Translations under genes and position numbers: made by a program
The notes under the pieces: generated by a model
The model's database searches: none
Told to the model about the DNA's origin: nothing
The model's input: the letters and a program-made list of their open reading frames with translations, nothing else
Part shown: piece after piece, positions 56,101-60,017 of the stretch
Layout of the letters: every line of letters starts with the position of its first letter
Position numbering within the stretch: the stretch's first letter is position 1
Assembly: GCA_004794785.1 (NCBI GenBank)
Contig: SJOL01008829.1
Location: 626,850 to 690,849 of the forward strand
DNA: 64,000 bases
Direction of reading: 5' to 3'
Source of the DNA: Opisthorchis felineus
Lineage: Eukaryota; Platyhelminthes; Trematoda; Opisthorchiida; Opisthorchiidae

Positions 56101-57117
56101 AACATTAGGACAGATACCATTTTCTGTGGAGACACTTCGGACATACAAATTGTCCGATCTTCGTTTTGTGTTGAGAGTGAAATGATCTTTCGAGCAAATC
56201 GGAATGCTGAACGATATTTCCCTTATTAGAAACTCCAAAAACAGGTCCAAGTGACATCAACGTCGTAAACCGCTTAATTCTGTGCATCCTAGAATAGTTC
56301 GTAGGCTCGCCTACGACAGGTTGGTAGGTGTTGCTTCAACCGTCGATCAGATGCAATCAGTGTGGGATTAGTTGGCCAACCCTGGCTGTATACCTATATA
56401 ACCCATGGACATTCTTCGAATGCGTACAGAAATGTATGAATTACTCACTTACACACGTACTAATGTCGTGTGCTTGAAAATTGATGAAGCGTTTTCAAGC
56501 CAACTGCAAACAGGTGAGCAAACAGTAAATCTACCACATGCAACTAGGTTTCCATTAGTTATTCAGAAAGCTCCAGCACCTTCAATTGGCATCTGCATTT
56601 TGTGAGCTGGAGCCCGCATCGCACCTCAGTGTGTGGAAATAAACAAATCCTTCATTGTGTTGAGTGACTTTCTTCTTCATCTTGTGGCATCTGTTTCTTC
56701 TTTGTAGACAGCGTAGTTGACGCCAACGATCTGGATGAACCAGCTGTCCACGACAATGACTCACGTTGTATCTTGCAACAGCAACACTCTCAACAACAAA
56801 GACAGCCGCTGCCAAGCTATCCACTCCATCGCTATCCAGAGCCCGCTGTCGACAGTGGGTTCATGAAACCGCCTGGTCTCTATCCACCTGACGAGAACGT
56901 GAATGAATTTGATGACGACAGAACGCAGCAACAGTGGCTCGCGGGACCCAGTCCTAACTCCATGGGGCTTCCTGATCCGTATCCGTTGACGGCCCAACCA
57001 CCTTTACGCAATATTCCAAGCAATAACTGGGATGATTCGCTTGTTGATCACAGAGTGGGATCACGAAGCACTTTGAGCAACGCACCAGACTTTCTCATCA
57101 AAAAGGTGTCCTGTTGA
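6929..57117 (+). CDS. GRIK-like: Kainate-type ionotropic glutamate receptor subunit, 18 coding exons (whole gene)
   Basis: This is a ligand-gated cation channel subunit of the plasma membrane, gated by glutamate and expected to act as a tetramer at synapses. The coding exons are 6929-7025, 7698-7865, 9833-10087, 14855-15030, 15068-15121, 15165-15350, 15660-15702, 21820-22064, 33052-33165, 36718-36831, 37653-37877, 39786-39947, 41803-41983, 43480-43697, 46217-46439, 50696-50964, 51468-51783 and 56708-57117. Every intron is GT-AG, and the phases are consistent throughout (3456 nt, 1151 residues). Approximate domains: signal peptide 1-24, amino-terminal domain 25-445, S1 475-600, M1 614-632, pore loop 657-673, M3 689-712, S2 720-870, M4 876-899, cytoplasmic tail 905-1151. 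Kainate rather than AMPA type is favoured by ALMQ in the pore and by the [13 protein letters not shown] segment after M3. Vertebrate GluK subunits are near 900 residues; the excess is in the tail. The whole family shares these domains, so the exact subtype is the least certain part. Confidence 0.92.
7396..7470 (+). repeat. Hammerhead SINE-like repeat, copy D (3' part only)
   Basis: A fragment of the dispersed family described at 41095-41250. It starts at the end of the tRNA-like part (TCATGAGATGCGCGC) and carries CTGATGA at 7413-7419, a CAATGA-type loop, GAAA at 7434-7437 and ACAGCCGTACAGT, followed by CTTGGCATCTTAGCATA. The upstream tRNA-like half with A and B boxes is not recognisable here. 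Confidence 0.7.
7407..7452 (+). ncRNA. Hammerhead ribozyme core, copy D (decayed)
   Basis: CTGATGA at 7413-7419 and GAAA at 7434-7437 match the two invariant core strands of a hammerhead. The stem III strand ACAGCCGT has one mismatch. The presumed cleavage point is after the A in CCGTA, at 7445. Stem I has lost several pairs, so this copy is unlikely to cleave well. Confidence 0.55.
7698..7865 (+). CDS. GluK exon 2: amino-terminal domain, first part
   Basis: Residues 33-88, entered in phase 1 after TTTCAG and left in phase 1 at AAAG|GTAAGT. GAIIE followed by a helix of the [14 protein letters not shown] type matches the first strand and helix of the periplasmic-binding-like domain of kainate receptors. 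DDSFDASRK matches the family's DSFEASKK, where the next residue is the start of the ACxxL helix carried by exon 3. Confidence 0.88.
7866..9832 (+). other. Intron 2 (1967 bp)
   Basis: Phase-1 intron. The only structure I see is a perfect 17-bp tandem duplication at 8475-8508 (unit begins CTTAGGTTTAGCC). No other repeat or gene recognised. Confidence 0.75.
8475..8508. repeat. 17-bp tandem duplication
   Basis: Two identical 17-bp units (CTTAGGTTTAGCCCATC) at 8475-8491 and 8492-8508 with no spacer. Confidence 0.9.
9833..10087 (+). CDS. GluK exon 3: amino-terminal domain, IYGPT segment
   Basis: Residues 89-173. The split codon gives Ala, and the exon reads [16 protein letters not shown], equivalent to the family's ACxxLxxGVAAIFGP. 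It continues with the [15 protein letters not shown] segment, [16 protein letters not shown] (family SFYVSLYPD), and [13 protein letters not shown] (family WKTVTVVYDDS). Cys90 is the likely partner of Cys365 in exon 8 for the conserved disulphide of this domain. The acceptor is TTTTCCAG and the donor is GAGA|GTAAGT, phase 1. Confidence 0.92.
10088..14854 (+). other. Intron 3 (4767 bp)
   Basis: Phase-1 intron. Open frames of 60-127 codons occur on both strands (longest 12168-12551, minus), but none has a recognisable domain or splice-supported continuation. No mobile element identified with confidence. Confidence 0.7.
14855..15030 (+). CDS. GluK exon 4: amino-terminal domain, second lobe
   Basis: Residues 174-232. 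It continues the YYEEES strand as [12 protein letters not shown] (family STGLIRLQELI), then VMLRKWEV, a helix around [11 protein letters not shown], and the strand [18 protein letters not shown] (family FHVIFDCSHEMAAGIL). It starts after TTTTTTCCAG and ends at CTG|GTATGT in phase 0. Confidence 0.9.
15068..15121 (+). CDS. GluK exon 5: 54-nt exon, amino-terminal domain
   Basis: Residues 233-250, [18 protein letters not shown], matching the family segment [20 protein letters not shown]. The exon sits between two very short introns of 37 bp (15031-15067) and 43 bp (15122-15164). The longer open frame running through here in another phase ([12 protein letters not shown]) does not resemble the family, so the short spliced reading is preferred. 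It contains an N-glycosylation sequon, NMT, at residue 237. Confidence 0.88.
15165..15350 (+). CDS. GluK exon 6: amino-terminal domain
   Basis: Residues 251-312, phase 0 at both ends. [26 protein letters not shown] aligns with the family's [23 protein letters not shown], including the NIT sequon at residue 267. The rest is the variable loop before the TTDAALMYDA helix; it ends GSTPKRISA at GCG|GTGAGT. Confidence 0.88.
15351..15659 (+). other. Intron 6 (309 bp)
   Basis: Phase-0 intron between exon 6 and the 43-nt microexon. No repeats seen; it ends in a pyrimidine-rich tract and TTATTCAG. Confidence 0.75.
15660..15702 (+). CDS. GluK exon 7: 43-nt microexon
   Basis: Residues 313-326 plus one base: [14 protein letters not shown]. 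It aligns residue for residue with the family helix FMTTDAALMYDAV, and joining it to exon 8 gives YEGNTVMSIA against YDAVHVVSVA. A long pyrimidine-rich acceptor with a CTGAC branch-like element ends at 15659. The donor is AATA|GTAGGA, phase 1. Without this exon the phases of exons 6 (0) and 8 (1) do not join. Confidence 0.75.
18555..18630. repeat. Low-complexity trinucleotide-rich tract
   Basis: Repeated GTT, GCT and CTG triplets (GTTGCCGTTGTTGCTCCTGCTGCTTTTGC and similar). On the minus strand it would read Gln-rich, but stops interrupt it and no exon boundaries fit. Confidence 0.5.
19380..19945 (+). pseudogene. Decayed Ty3/gypsy reverse transcriptase fragment
   Basis: At 19416-19487 the reading [19 protein letters not shown] matches the gypsy RT strand SPVVLVKKKDGSWRFCVDYR, preceded by MVNPST (family I.PSTSP). 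Around 19645-19700 a broken GLATF-like stretch fits the GLCNAPATF block. At 19827-19940 [20 protein letters not shown] matches the region after RT (family AI..FP.P.....LRSFLGL). Stops and frame changes separate the blocks and the YLDD active site is not readable, so this is a dead relic of an LTR retrotransposon on the + strand. No flanking LTRs recognised. Confidence 0.7.
21820..22064 (+). CDS. GluK exon 8: amino-terminal domain, cysteine loop
   Basis: Residues 327-408. VMSIAD continues the helix of exon 7. A diverged loop follows with NTMCGDNS; Cys365 fits the second cysteine of the conserved amino-terminal-domain disulphide. The end, [10 protein letters not shown], joins exon 9 ([11 protein letters not shown]) to reproduce the family's FGTRFMSLIKEAHWEGLTG. 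The acceptor ATTACAG is good. The donor CAA|GTGGTC at 22065 is weak, so the 3' boundary could be shifted by whole codons. Confidence 0.7.
22850..22960 (-). repeat. Hammerhead SINE-like repeat, copy F (minus strand, decayed)
   Basis: Read on the minus strand it gives GGAGGTCGAAGGTTCGAA (B-box-like), CTGGAGTTTGG, then a mutated hammerhead strand CTGGTGATCCTCAATAATG, in the same order as copies A-C. The hammerhead core is mutated (CTGGTGA; GAAA lost). Confidence 0.55.
23071..23358 (+). repeat. Hammerhead SINE-like repeat, copy A
   Basis: About 290 bp shared with copy B (28472-28767) from the ACTTCC.TCTGAGAAGTC start, through ACTGAAGGATGA.TGG.GCTATATC and TTCAAACTACTAA, to the AGCATAGAT end. Between 23200 and 23265 it has a tRNA-like part with a B-box-like GTGGATTCGAACTC. 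The hammerhead core follows. Confidence 0.75.
23278..23326 (+). ncRNA. Hammerhead ribozyme core, copy A
   Basis: CTGATGA (23284-23290), a fully paired four-base stem II ATCC/GGAT around TAATAA (23291-23304), and GAAA (23305-23308). Stem III is ACAGCTCT, with cleavage expected after A23316. Stem I is degraded by substitutions, so activity is doubtful. Confidence 0.6.
24640..24860 (+). pseudogene. LINE reverse-transcriptase relic
   Basis: [18 protein letters not shown] followed, after a frame change, by [17 protein letters not shown] matches the non-LTR RT block NYRPISL...CK.LE..I..RI...L. Only this block is readable. The clade cannot be assigned, and no ends or duplicated target site are visible. 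Confidence 0.55.
27303..27331. repeat. 9-bp tandem repeat, three units
   Basis: The unit AAATCGGAG is repeated three times within 27303-27331. No function suggested. Confidence 0.85.
28472..28767 (+). repeat. Hammerhead SINE-like repeat, copy B
   Basis: Co-linear with copy A over its full length. The tRNA-like part reads GGTCATAGTGTAACGGTTAA (A-box-like) and GATCGTGAGTCCAAAAC (degraded B box). The hammerhead part is GCATTGCCGACGATTCCC at 28687-28704. It ends GCCTTTCGACATAGATTG. Confidence 0.75.
28687..28731 (+). ncRNA. Hammerhead ribozyme core, copy B (mutated core)
   Basis: Stem I is well kept (GCATTG with AAGTGC, five of six pairs). The core strands carry transitions (CCGACGA for CTGATGA, GATA for GAAA), so this copy should be inactive. 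It is useful because it confirms stem I independently of copy C. Confidence 0.5.
29690..29760 (-). repeat. Possible tRNA-derived repeat (minus strand)
   Basis: On the minus strand TAGCTCACCGG (29745-29735) resembles a Pol III A box and GGATTCGAAATTCC (29719-29706) a B box. The spacing is shorter than in a tRNA, and no second copy is in the window. Confidence 0.3.
33052..33165 (+). CDS. GluK exon 9: end of amino-terminal domain (GLTG segment)
   Basis: Residues 409-446, 38 codons, phase 0 at both ends. [20 protein letters not shown] matches the family motif [21 protein letters not shown], followed by [12 protein letters not shown] (family DVISLKEEGLEKI). The acceptor is TTCACTCATAG after a pyrimidine-rich tract; the donor is CAG|GTATGT. 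Confidence 0.92.
33166..36717 (+). other. Intron 9 (3552 bp)
   Basis: Phase-0 intron. It contains the (ATT)n-tailed SINE at 35485-35702. A 134-codon open frame (34139-34543) has no recognisable domain. Confidence 0.75.
35485..35702 (+). repeat. tRNA-derived SINE with (ATT)n tail
   Basis: The head reads GGGATAACTCAGTGGTTAAG with an A-box-like ATAACTCAGTGG (35494-35505). A perfect B box GGTTCGAACCC lies at 35539-35549, a tRNA-like distance away. About 115 bp of unrelated body follows and the element ends in a clean (ATT)n run (35666-35702). A Pol III head, body and simple-repeat tail is the standard layout of a tRNA-derived SINE. It is unlike the hammerhead family in body sequence. Confidence 0.8.
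36718..36831 (+). CDS. GluK exon 10: linker into ligand-binding domain
   Basis: Residues 447-484. [13 protein letters not shown] matches the family's IGTWDPASGLNMT. A linker containing an NFS sequon at residue 461 follows, then the first S1 strand, KVLRITTKE (family SLIVTTILE). Phase 0 at both ends; donor GAA|GTAAGC. Confidence 0.92.
36832..37652 (+). other. Intron 10 (821 bp)
   Basis: Phase-0 intron within S1. No repeat or gene recognised. Confidence 0.8.
37653..37877 (+). CDS. GluK exon 11: S1 ligand-binding segment
   Basis: Residues 485-559. EKPYVMY corresponds to the family's EEPYVLF and supplies the tyrosine that stacks over the agonist (Tyr488). [20 protein letters not shown] matches the [20 protein letters not shown] helix, and [12 protein letters not shown] matches QWNGMVRELIDH. 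Phase 0 at both ends; acceptor CTTAAAAG, donor AGG|GTGAGT. Confidence 0.95.
37878..39785 (+). other. Intron 11 (1908 bp)
   Basis: Phase-0 intron. Short open frames only; nothing recognised. Confidence 0.8.
39786..39947 (+). CDS. GluK exon 12: S1, agonist-binding arginine
   Basis: Residues 560-613. [17 protein letters not shown] corresponds to the family's KADLAVAPLAITYVRE. Arg574 is the arginine that binds the agonist alpha-carboxylate. [17 protein letters not shown] closes S1, and [10 protein letters not shown] leads into M1. The proline that most kainate and AMPA subunits carry at the position of Ser567 is absent. Phase 0 at both ends; acceptor TTTACAG, donor CCT|GTAAGT. Confidence 0.95.
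40368..40490. mobile_element. Hairpin-bearing insert flanked by 13-bp direct repeats
   Basis: ACTGTTTAAAGCT occurs at 40355-40367 and again at 40491-40503, enclosing 123 bp. The insert begins TTTCTATAGAGG, passes GGTAGCTCAGGTAGCG and then folds back on itself (see 40409-40489). A 13-bp perfect duplication is what target-primed reverse transcription or a similar insertion event leaves, so this looks like a small non-autonomous element. I do not recognise the family. Confidence 0.65.
40409..40489. repeat. 81-bp near-perfect palindrome (39 of 40 pairs, 1-nt centre)
   Basis: The left arm 40409-40448 begins GGTCGTTGGCTTGTTCGC. The right arm 40450-40489 is its reverse complement with one T/C difference (40439 against 40459). 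The centre is a single T (40449) within TTGCATTGCAA. The transcribed intron would fold into a 40-bp hairpin. Confidence 0.95.
41095..41250 (+). repeat. Hammerhead SINE-like repeat, copy C
   Basis: The tRNA-like part reads GCTGAATGGTCAAGTGTTCA and a B-box-like GCAGGTTCGAGATTCCC. TTTCATGGGATGCGCATTG then leads into the hammerhead core, followed by TTCTTGGTCTTTCAGCATAG and an AATCTCA-type end also seen after copy A. This is the best-preserved hammerhead of the set. Confidence 0.75.
41153..41197 (+). ncRNA. Hammerhead ribozyme, copy C (best preserved)
   Basis: From 5' to 3': the stem I strand GCATTG; CTGATGA (41159-41165); stem II TTCC/GGAT around CAATAA; GAAA (41180-41183); the short palindromic stem III ACAGCTAT; then A41191 as the expected cleavage nucleotide; then CAGTTC, which pairs back with GCATTG in five of six positions (one G-U). 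This is a type I hammerhead layout with almost no stem III loop, as known from dimer-forming hammerheads of retroelements. One stem III pair is lost (C-A). Confidence 0.7.
41803..41983 (+). CDS. GluK exon 13: M1 and pore loop with Q/R site
   Basis: Residues 614-673 plus one base. M1 is [20 protein letters not shown], followed by RFSPYEW, a hallmark of the family, then [19 protein letters not shown] and the re-entrant loop [12 protein letters not shown]. Gln672 (codon 41977-41979) is the Q/R site that sets calcium permeability; the next residue is Lys673 where mammalian kainate subunits have Gln. The exon ends inside the following Gly codon (phase 1), one codon past the Q/R site. Confidence 0.95.
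41984..43479 (+). other. Intron 13 (1496 bp), directly after the Q/R codon
   Basis: Phase-1 intron. No recognisable repeat; a 92-codon open frame (43014-43292) shows no domain. Confidence 0.8.
43480..43697 (+). CDS. GluK exon 14: M3 gate and start of S2
   Basis: Residues 674-746. After [17 protein letters not shown] comes [10 protein letters not shown], the channel gate motif at the inner end of M3, then [19 protein letters not shown] and GGSTVAFFE. Ser740 and Thr741 are the S2 residues expected to hold the agonist gamma-carboxylate. It starts in phase 1 after CTTGTCGAG. The donor GAG|GTGGGC is not strong, but the join to exon 15 keeps the family alignment. Confidence 0.94.
43698..46216 (+). 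other. Intron 14 (2519 bp)
   Basis: Phase-0 intron. It contains a (TA)n microsatellite at 44104-44133. Nothing else recognised. Confidence 0.8.
44104..44133. repeat. (TA)n microsatellite
   Basis: About 15 uninterrupted TA units. Confidence 0.95.
46217..46439 (+). CDS. GluK exon 15: S2, agonist-binding glutamate
   Basis: Residues 747-820 plus one base. [17 protein letters not shown] matches [30 protein letters not shown] carries Glu788, which binds the agonist amino group. [20 protein letters not shown] matches [20 protein letters not shown]. Cys800 should pair with Cys858 in exon 16. Donor GAAG|GTGAGT, phase 1. Confidence 0.95.
46440..50695 (+). other. Intron 15 (4256 bp)
   Basis: Phase-1 intron. 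Open frames are below 90 codons on both strands; no repeat family or gene recognised. Confidence 0.8.
50696..50964 (+). CDS. GluK exon 16: end of S2, M4
   Basis: Residues 821-910. [15 protein letters not shown] (family SPYRDKITIAILQLQ), then [10 protein letters not shown] (family MMKEKWWRGN), then Cys858, which closes the S2 disulphide. [20 protein letters not shown] begins M4, and the helix continues to LFEFLYDAY before a cationic start of the cytoplasmic tail. Phase 0 at the 3' end; donor AAG|GTAAGC. Confidence 0.95.
50965..51467 (+). other. Intron 16 (503 bp)
   Basis: Phase-0 intron after M4. The exon 16 frame stays open for 88 codons into it, ending in a stop near 51228; this read-through has no family resemblance and I treat it as chance, though intron retention would give a different tail. 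Confidence 0.75.
51468..51783 (+). CDS. GluK exon 17: cytoplasmic tail, proline-rich
   Basis: Residues 911-1015 plus one base. [13 protein letters not shown] resembles the membrane-proximal tail of kainate receptors (RSFCSAMVEELRMSL). It continues with a Ser/Thr-rich stretch and the proline-rich [12 protein letters not shown], a plausible SH3 ligand, then [18 protein letters not shown]. The acceptor CTTACAG is clear. The donor G|GTTTGT at 51784 is poor; it is chosen because it gives the phase needed by exon 18 and stops before an unrelated read-through. Confidence 0.82.
53130..53384 (+). pseudogene. LINE ORF 3'-end relic
   Basis: [20 protein letters not shown] matches the C-terminal block of many non-LTR retrotransposon proteins ([11 protein letters not shown]....LP...L). 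After an internal stop at 53247-53249 it continues [15 protein letters not shown] and NWCQWWSSF with a stop at 53382-53384, as is usual near the C-terminus of trematode LINEs. It is dead and truncated on its 5' side. Confidence 0.6.
54985..55110 (+). pseudogene. Gypsy-type integrase relic
   Basis: [20 protein letters not shown] (55049-55108) matches the integrase block NGQAERFV.TFK..L. Just upstream, in another frame and with a stop, is a HP-like PTFHL stretch. Frameshifted and incomplete; no LTRs found around it. Confidence 0.6.
56708..57117 (+). CDS. GluK exon 18: C-terminal tail and stop
   Basis: Residues 1016-1151 and the stop codon (57115-57117). It is acidic at first ([14 protein letters not shown]), then Gln-rich ([10 protein letters not shown]), then rich in Pro, Asn and Asp, ending FLIKKVSC. 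I recognise no folded domain; the composition suggests a disordered cytoplasmic tail. Placing it in this gene rests on strand, phase (1), the strong acceptor TTCTTCTTTGTAG and the absence of any other gene nearby. A missed exon inside the 4.9-kb intron before it is possible. Confidence 0.72.
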
Positions 57118-58850
57118 GAACGCTGTTAAACTACTGGTGTATCTTCACAAACCAGTTTCCGTTCCGCCATTCGTCTATCAAATCATTTTTGTGAACACAT
57201 ATTATATCTGGTTGTCGACTCTGCGCCGGCCGTCAATGGATGTTCATGTGGCGCCTATTCCGTACAGTATTTGTGAACAGATTACCGTAGAATGTAAAAC
57301 TTGATAGTTTCCCGAGCCTTCGTTGTCCCGTGTTTGGTTCATTTTTTCAAAGTTTTTTTCTTTGTCTGAGGTTGTTTTACCTCATTATCATGTCCAGTTT
57401 GTGGGAGTAAAATTATGCCCAATCGAGTTTTTGTAGCTTGTGATCTATCTGGTGGTCTTTGACTGCTTTAATGCATAGCTCGTTAAGTGCCTGAGGCTAG
57501 ATTGTCTCTGAATGTGATTCAAACACAGTGCTCAGCATCCATAAAAGCCTTGAAGAAACTAGCAGGTTCGACTGTACTTTGATTCCCTGAGACCGAATCC
57601 CTGATGTGTGCTGCTTTCTCGGTAAGCAATGAAAATTTCTCTTTACGTAATTGTGCCACAGAAACATGAGGGCTTCACAAGGCGCATCCCAAGTTTGTTT
57701 TACTTTTCTCCGATGAATTCATCCGGTTTGATGAACGCACAGTTTTCTCAACATGCCTAAATTTGATTTGGTTTCGCATTCGTTTTCACCCTCAATGCTG
57801 ACCGTACTGATCTGGGACAGTATTGAAACAGAGGAAACTCTCGGCGGCTAAGAGCTCAACAAACTCAACGAGAGACGTAAGCTATCTTATGGGGTGGTCA
57901 TGGAGTTGCGCAAGTATACATTTAGGCAAAGGGTTGTCGTTGTTCTTGGTCATAAAGCAAGTAATCCCGAAGATCCGCTGGAAAAGTGAACTTACACAAT
58001 GATCCAGATATGCGTTATTGCTATGAATACATCATGGCAGTGGACGCTGTTGTGCTTGGCGAACCCAATGCATCAGTTACCTTGATGACCCTGGAGTGCG
58101 CAAATGAGACTGGGTGTCTGTTAGGGCAGCCGGCAAAAGCGCCCCGCTTGACCTTGATTCAGAATACAAAGAAATTCTCGGAAGCACTGACACCTATTTA
58201 TTCCTTTGCATCGAGAAGATCCGGTCGCAAAAGATCAAATGGGACTGAAATAGTCACAGCTTGGGGTAAACCAGATTATTCCTGGGTTGGTCAAGCCACT
58301 TCCAGAAAACGGCGGCTGGAATTAGGAATGTTCTCGCAGCACCACAAGAGCCCCAAGGAAGATATGATTTCCATCTATCACCTCATTTGTAGTAATTGAT
58401 TTCAGCACGTATATGAGTATAACCAAACGAACTAGGAATTCAGAATTCAGCACAGCATAACAATTAGCACGTATGCATTCAAATTGATGTGTATATAGCA
58501 CTTGGAATATTAAAAAAGGAGAATAATTAATAGAGCATGAATACAGCATCAATCATATTCATCACATCATCACCCAAATTACCTGTTCACGGCAATCTCA
58601 AATCGCACACTCGAGAAATTCACTTCTTCGAGGTCGTCTGAAATTGGATTTCAGGCAAATCACCCGAACCATCGAATTTTCTGCTTTGTCTTACGTGTTT
58701 GAAATCCTCAAAACCATTGTTAGACACTGACGCCCCTTTGATAGAATAACTCAAGTGGAACTTCAACCACACTCATAGTCCATTGCCATATTTCTTCCTG
58801 CAGGACAGTAGTGTGCATTAAGCTAATTTGTAGAACTACTGTCGCGGTGG
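57118..58850 (+). other. Presumed 3'UTR and downstream sequence
   Basis: No AATAAA follows the stop within 1.7 kb. An ATTAAA variant lies at 58509-58514. A 137-codon open frame (57986-58399) has no recognisable domain and is not counted as a gene. Confidence 0.45.
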
Positions 58851-58860
58851 AAATTTCACG

Positions 58861-58885
58861 GATCTTTTCAAGATAAGCCCCGCCA
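58861..58885. repeat. Merlin left terminal inverted repeat
   Basis: 25 bp, pairing with 59992-60016 with one mismatch. Confidence 0.93.
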
Positions 58886-58952
58886 AAAAATTAACGCCTG
58901 CCACCCAAAAAAGATCAGAAAAAAGAGGATATGAAATTTGTACTTTTAGTTT

Positions 58953-59825
58953 TTATTGAAGAGGATGAAATTGGGACATGTCATTAATAATTTGCATGAA
59001 AAGGTCCGTTTTCCGGTACCTTTGCCTCCAAACGAACTCACACAAGTAGCTGTCCACTAAAGGTCGGTGTGTGCCGCATTGGCGTTTATTCTGCATTTTG
59101 TAGACGTGCCAGAGAAATTCGATGGTTTGTGTGTGTGTGAGCTCCAGTCGTTGGATCCACAAAGTTTTCGGTATGATTAACCGTTTCATGAGTATAATTT
59201 ATGTCAATCATCGTTTCAATTCCTTGGTATGATACCCACGTATCGGAGATGATGATTGAGCGGGGAGCGATGCAGGCCTGGATTGTATCCATCAAAGTGG
59301 CCGAAGTTTGATTTGGCACTGCATACATGAACACCTCTTTAGTTTCCCGGCAGATCCCTCCGAAAATCCACTGCTGGGGAAGGACTCGCCTTGCGTGGTT
59401 TTCACGGCGAGATATTAGCGTTTCATCGATCTTGACGTGTAGACCTGGGCCGCCGATAACTGTTGGAGTCCGCAAAAGCCGCCAGGCGCAAACTTCGCGA
59501 AGAAAGTTCTTCCAGTCAACAGCGGTCATGTGGGGCTTATAGATAATTCCTCTGAGCAGACTTTGATTTTTGCCAAATTTTTGGACCAGCAATAAATGAC
59601 TAGAATTACTGTCCATCCTAGACCGCTCCAGCCAAGTTCCCTTTCGAAGACCGATTCCTTGCCGACACTGTCGGGCATTACACCTCCACCTGTTAGAAAC
59701 AGTTGAAAGTGTCATTTTGTGGCCATTGTTGCATAAACGTTGCTGATGTATCACTCCGTGGCTTTGGAAAAACGTATTGCCGTCTCCTTGTCATGAACGA
59801 GAGTTGAAAGCGTCAGAAAGTTCAT
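58953..59825 (-). pseudogene. Merlin transposase (ISXO2-like DDE family), two frameshifts
   Basis: Minus strand. The start at 59825 gives MNFLTLSTLVHDKETAIRF. The frame is lost in a five-A run (59768-59772, + strand) and resumes as VIHQQRLCNNGHKM; this is an N-terminal zinc-ribbon-like part with WRCNARQCRQ and GLRKGTWLERSRM. The catalytic domain shows KIDETLISRR (first Asp), VLPQQWIFGGI, SIIISDTWVSYQG (second Asp) and ENFVDPTTGAHT. A CA run at 59129-59139 then throws the frame again, and the expected HTQTIEFLW with the third acidic residue continues in another frame to a stop at 58953. Related to bacterial IS1016/IS1595 transposases. Non-functional as it stands. Confidence 0.88.
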
Positions 59826-59991
59826 TTGAGGTTTTACGTCCGAACGGAGAACATTTTCGCACAAAATGAGCCTAGAAGCGGATGAGGAATTGTTTTCAGC
59901 AAAAATAGGTCAAGGTTGTGTGCGTACATTAAATTGGAACTGGCAAAAAGTGGCGGGGCTTAACTTTTCGCGCATGCACTTTTTGCATTAG

Positions 59992-60016
59992 TGGCGGGGC
60001 TTATCTGGAAAAGATC
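59992..60016. repeat. Merlin right terminal inverted repeat
   Basis: 25 bp, inverted copy of 58861-58885 with one mismatch. The sub-terminal motif TGGCGGGGCTTA is repeated directly about 40 bp inside (59951-59962). Confidence 0.93.
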
Positions 60017-60017
60017 A

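Larger units (their letters stand above)
51784..56707 (+). other. Intron 17 (4924 bp)
   Basis: Phase-1 intron between the two tail exons. It contains a LINE 3'-end relic (53130-53384), an AT-rich ATAACATAT repeat patch (52974-53020) and a gypsy integrase relic (54985-55110). An additional tail exon could be hidden here. Confidence 0.65.
58860..60017 (-). mobile_element. Merlin-type DNA transposon (about 1.16 kb)
   Basis: Terminal inverted repeats of 25 bp at 58861-58885 and 59992-60016 differ at one position (GATCTTTTC[A/C]AGATAAGCCCCGCCA). Outside them, 58852-58859 (AATTTCAC) and 60018-60025 (AATTCCAT) agree at six of eight positions with two transitions, fitting a decayed 8-bp target duplication, the length typical of Merlin. 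The body encodes a related transposase on the minus strand. The length suits a full-size single-gene element. Confidence 0.88.
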
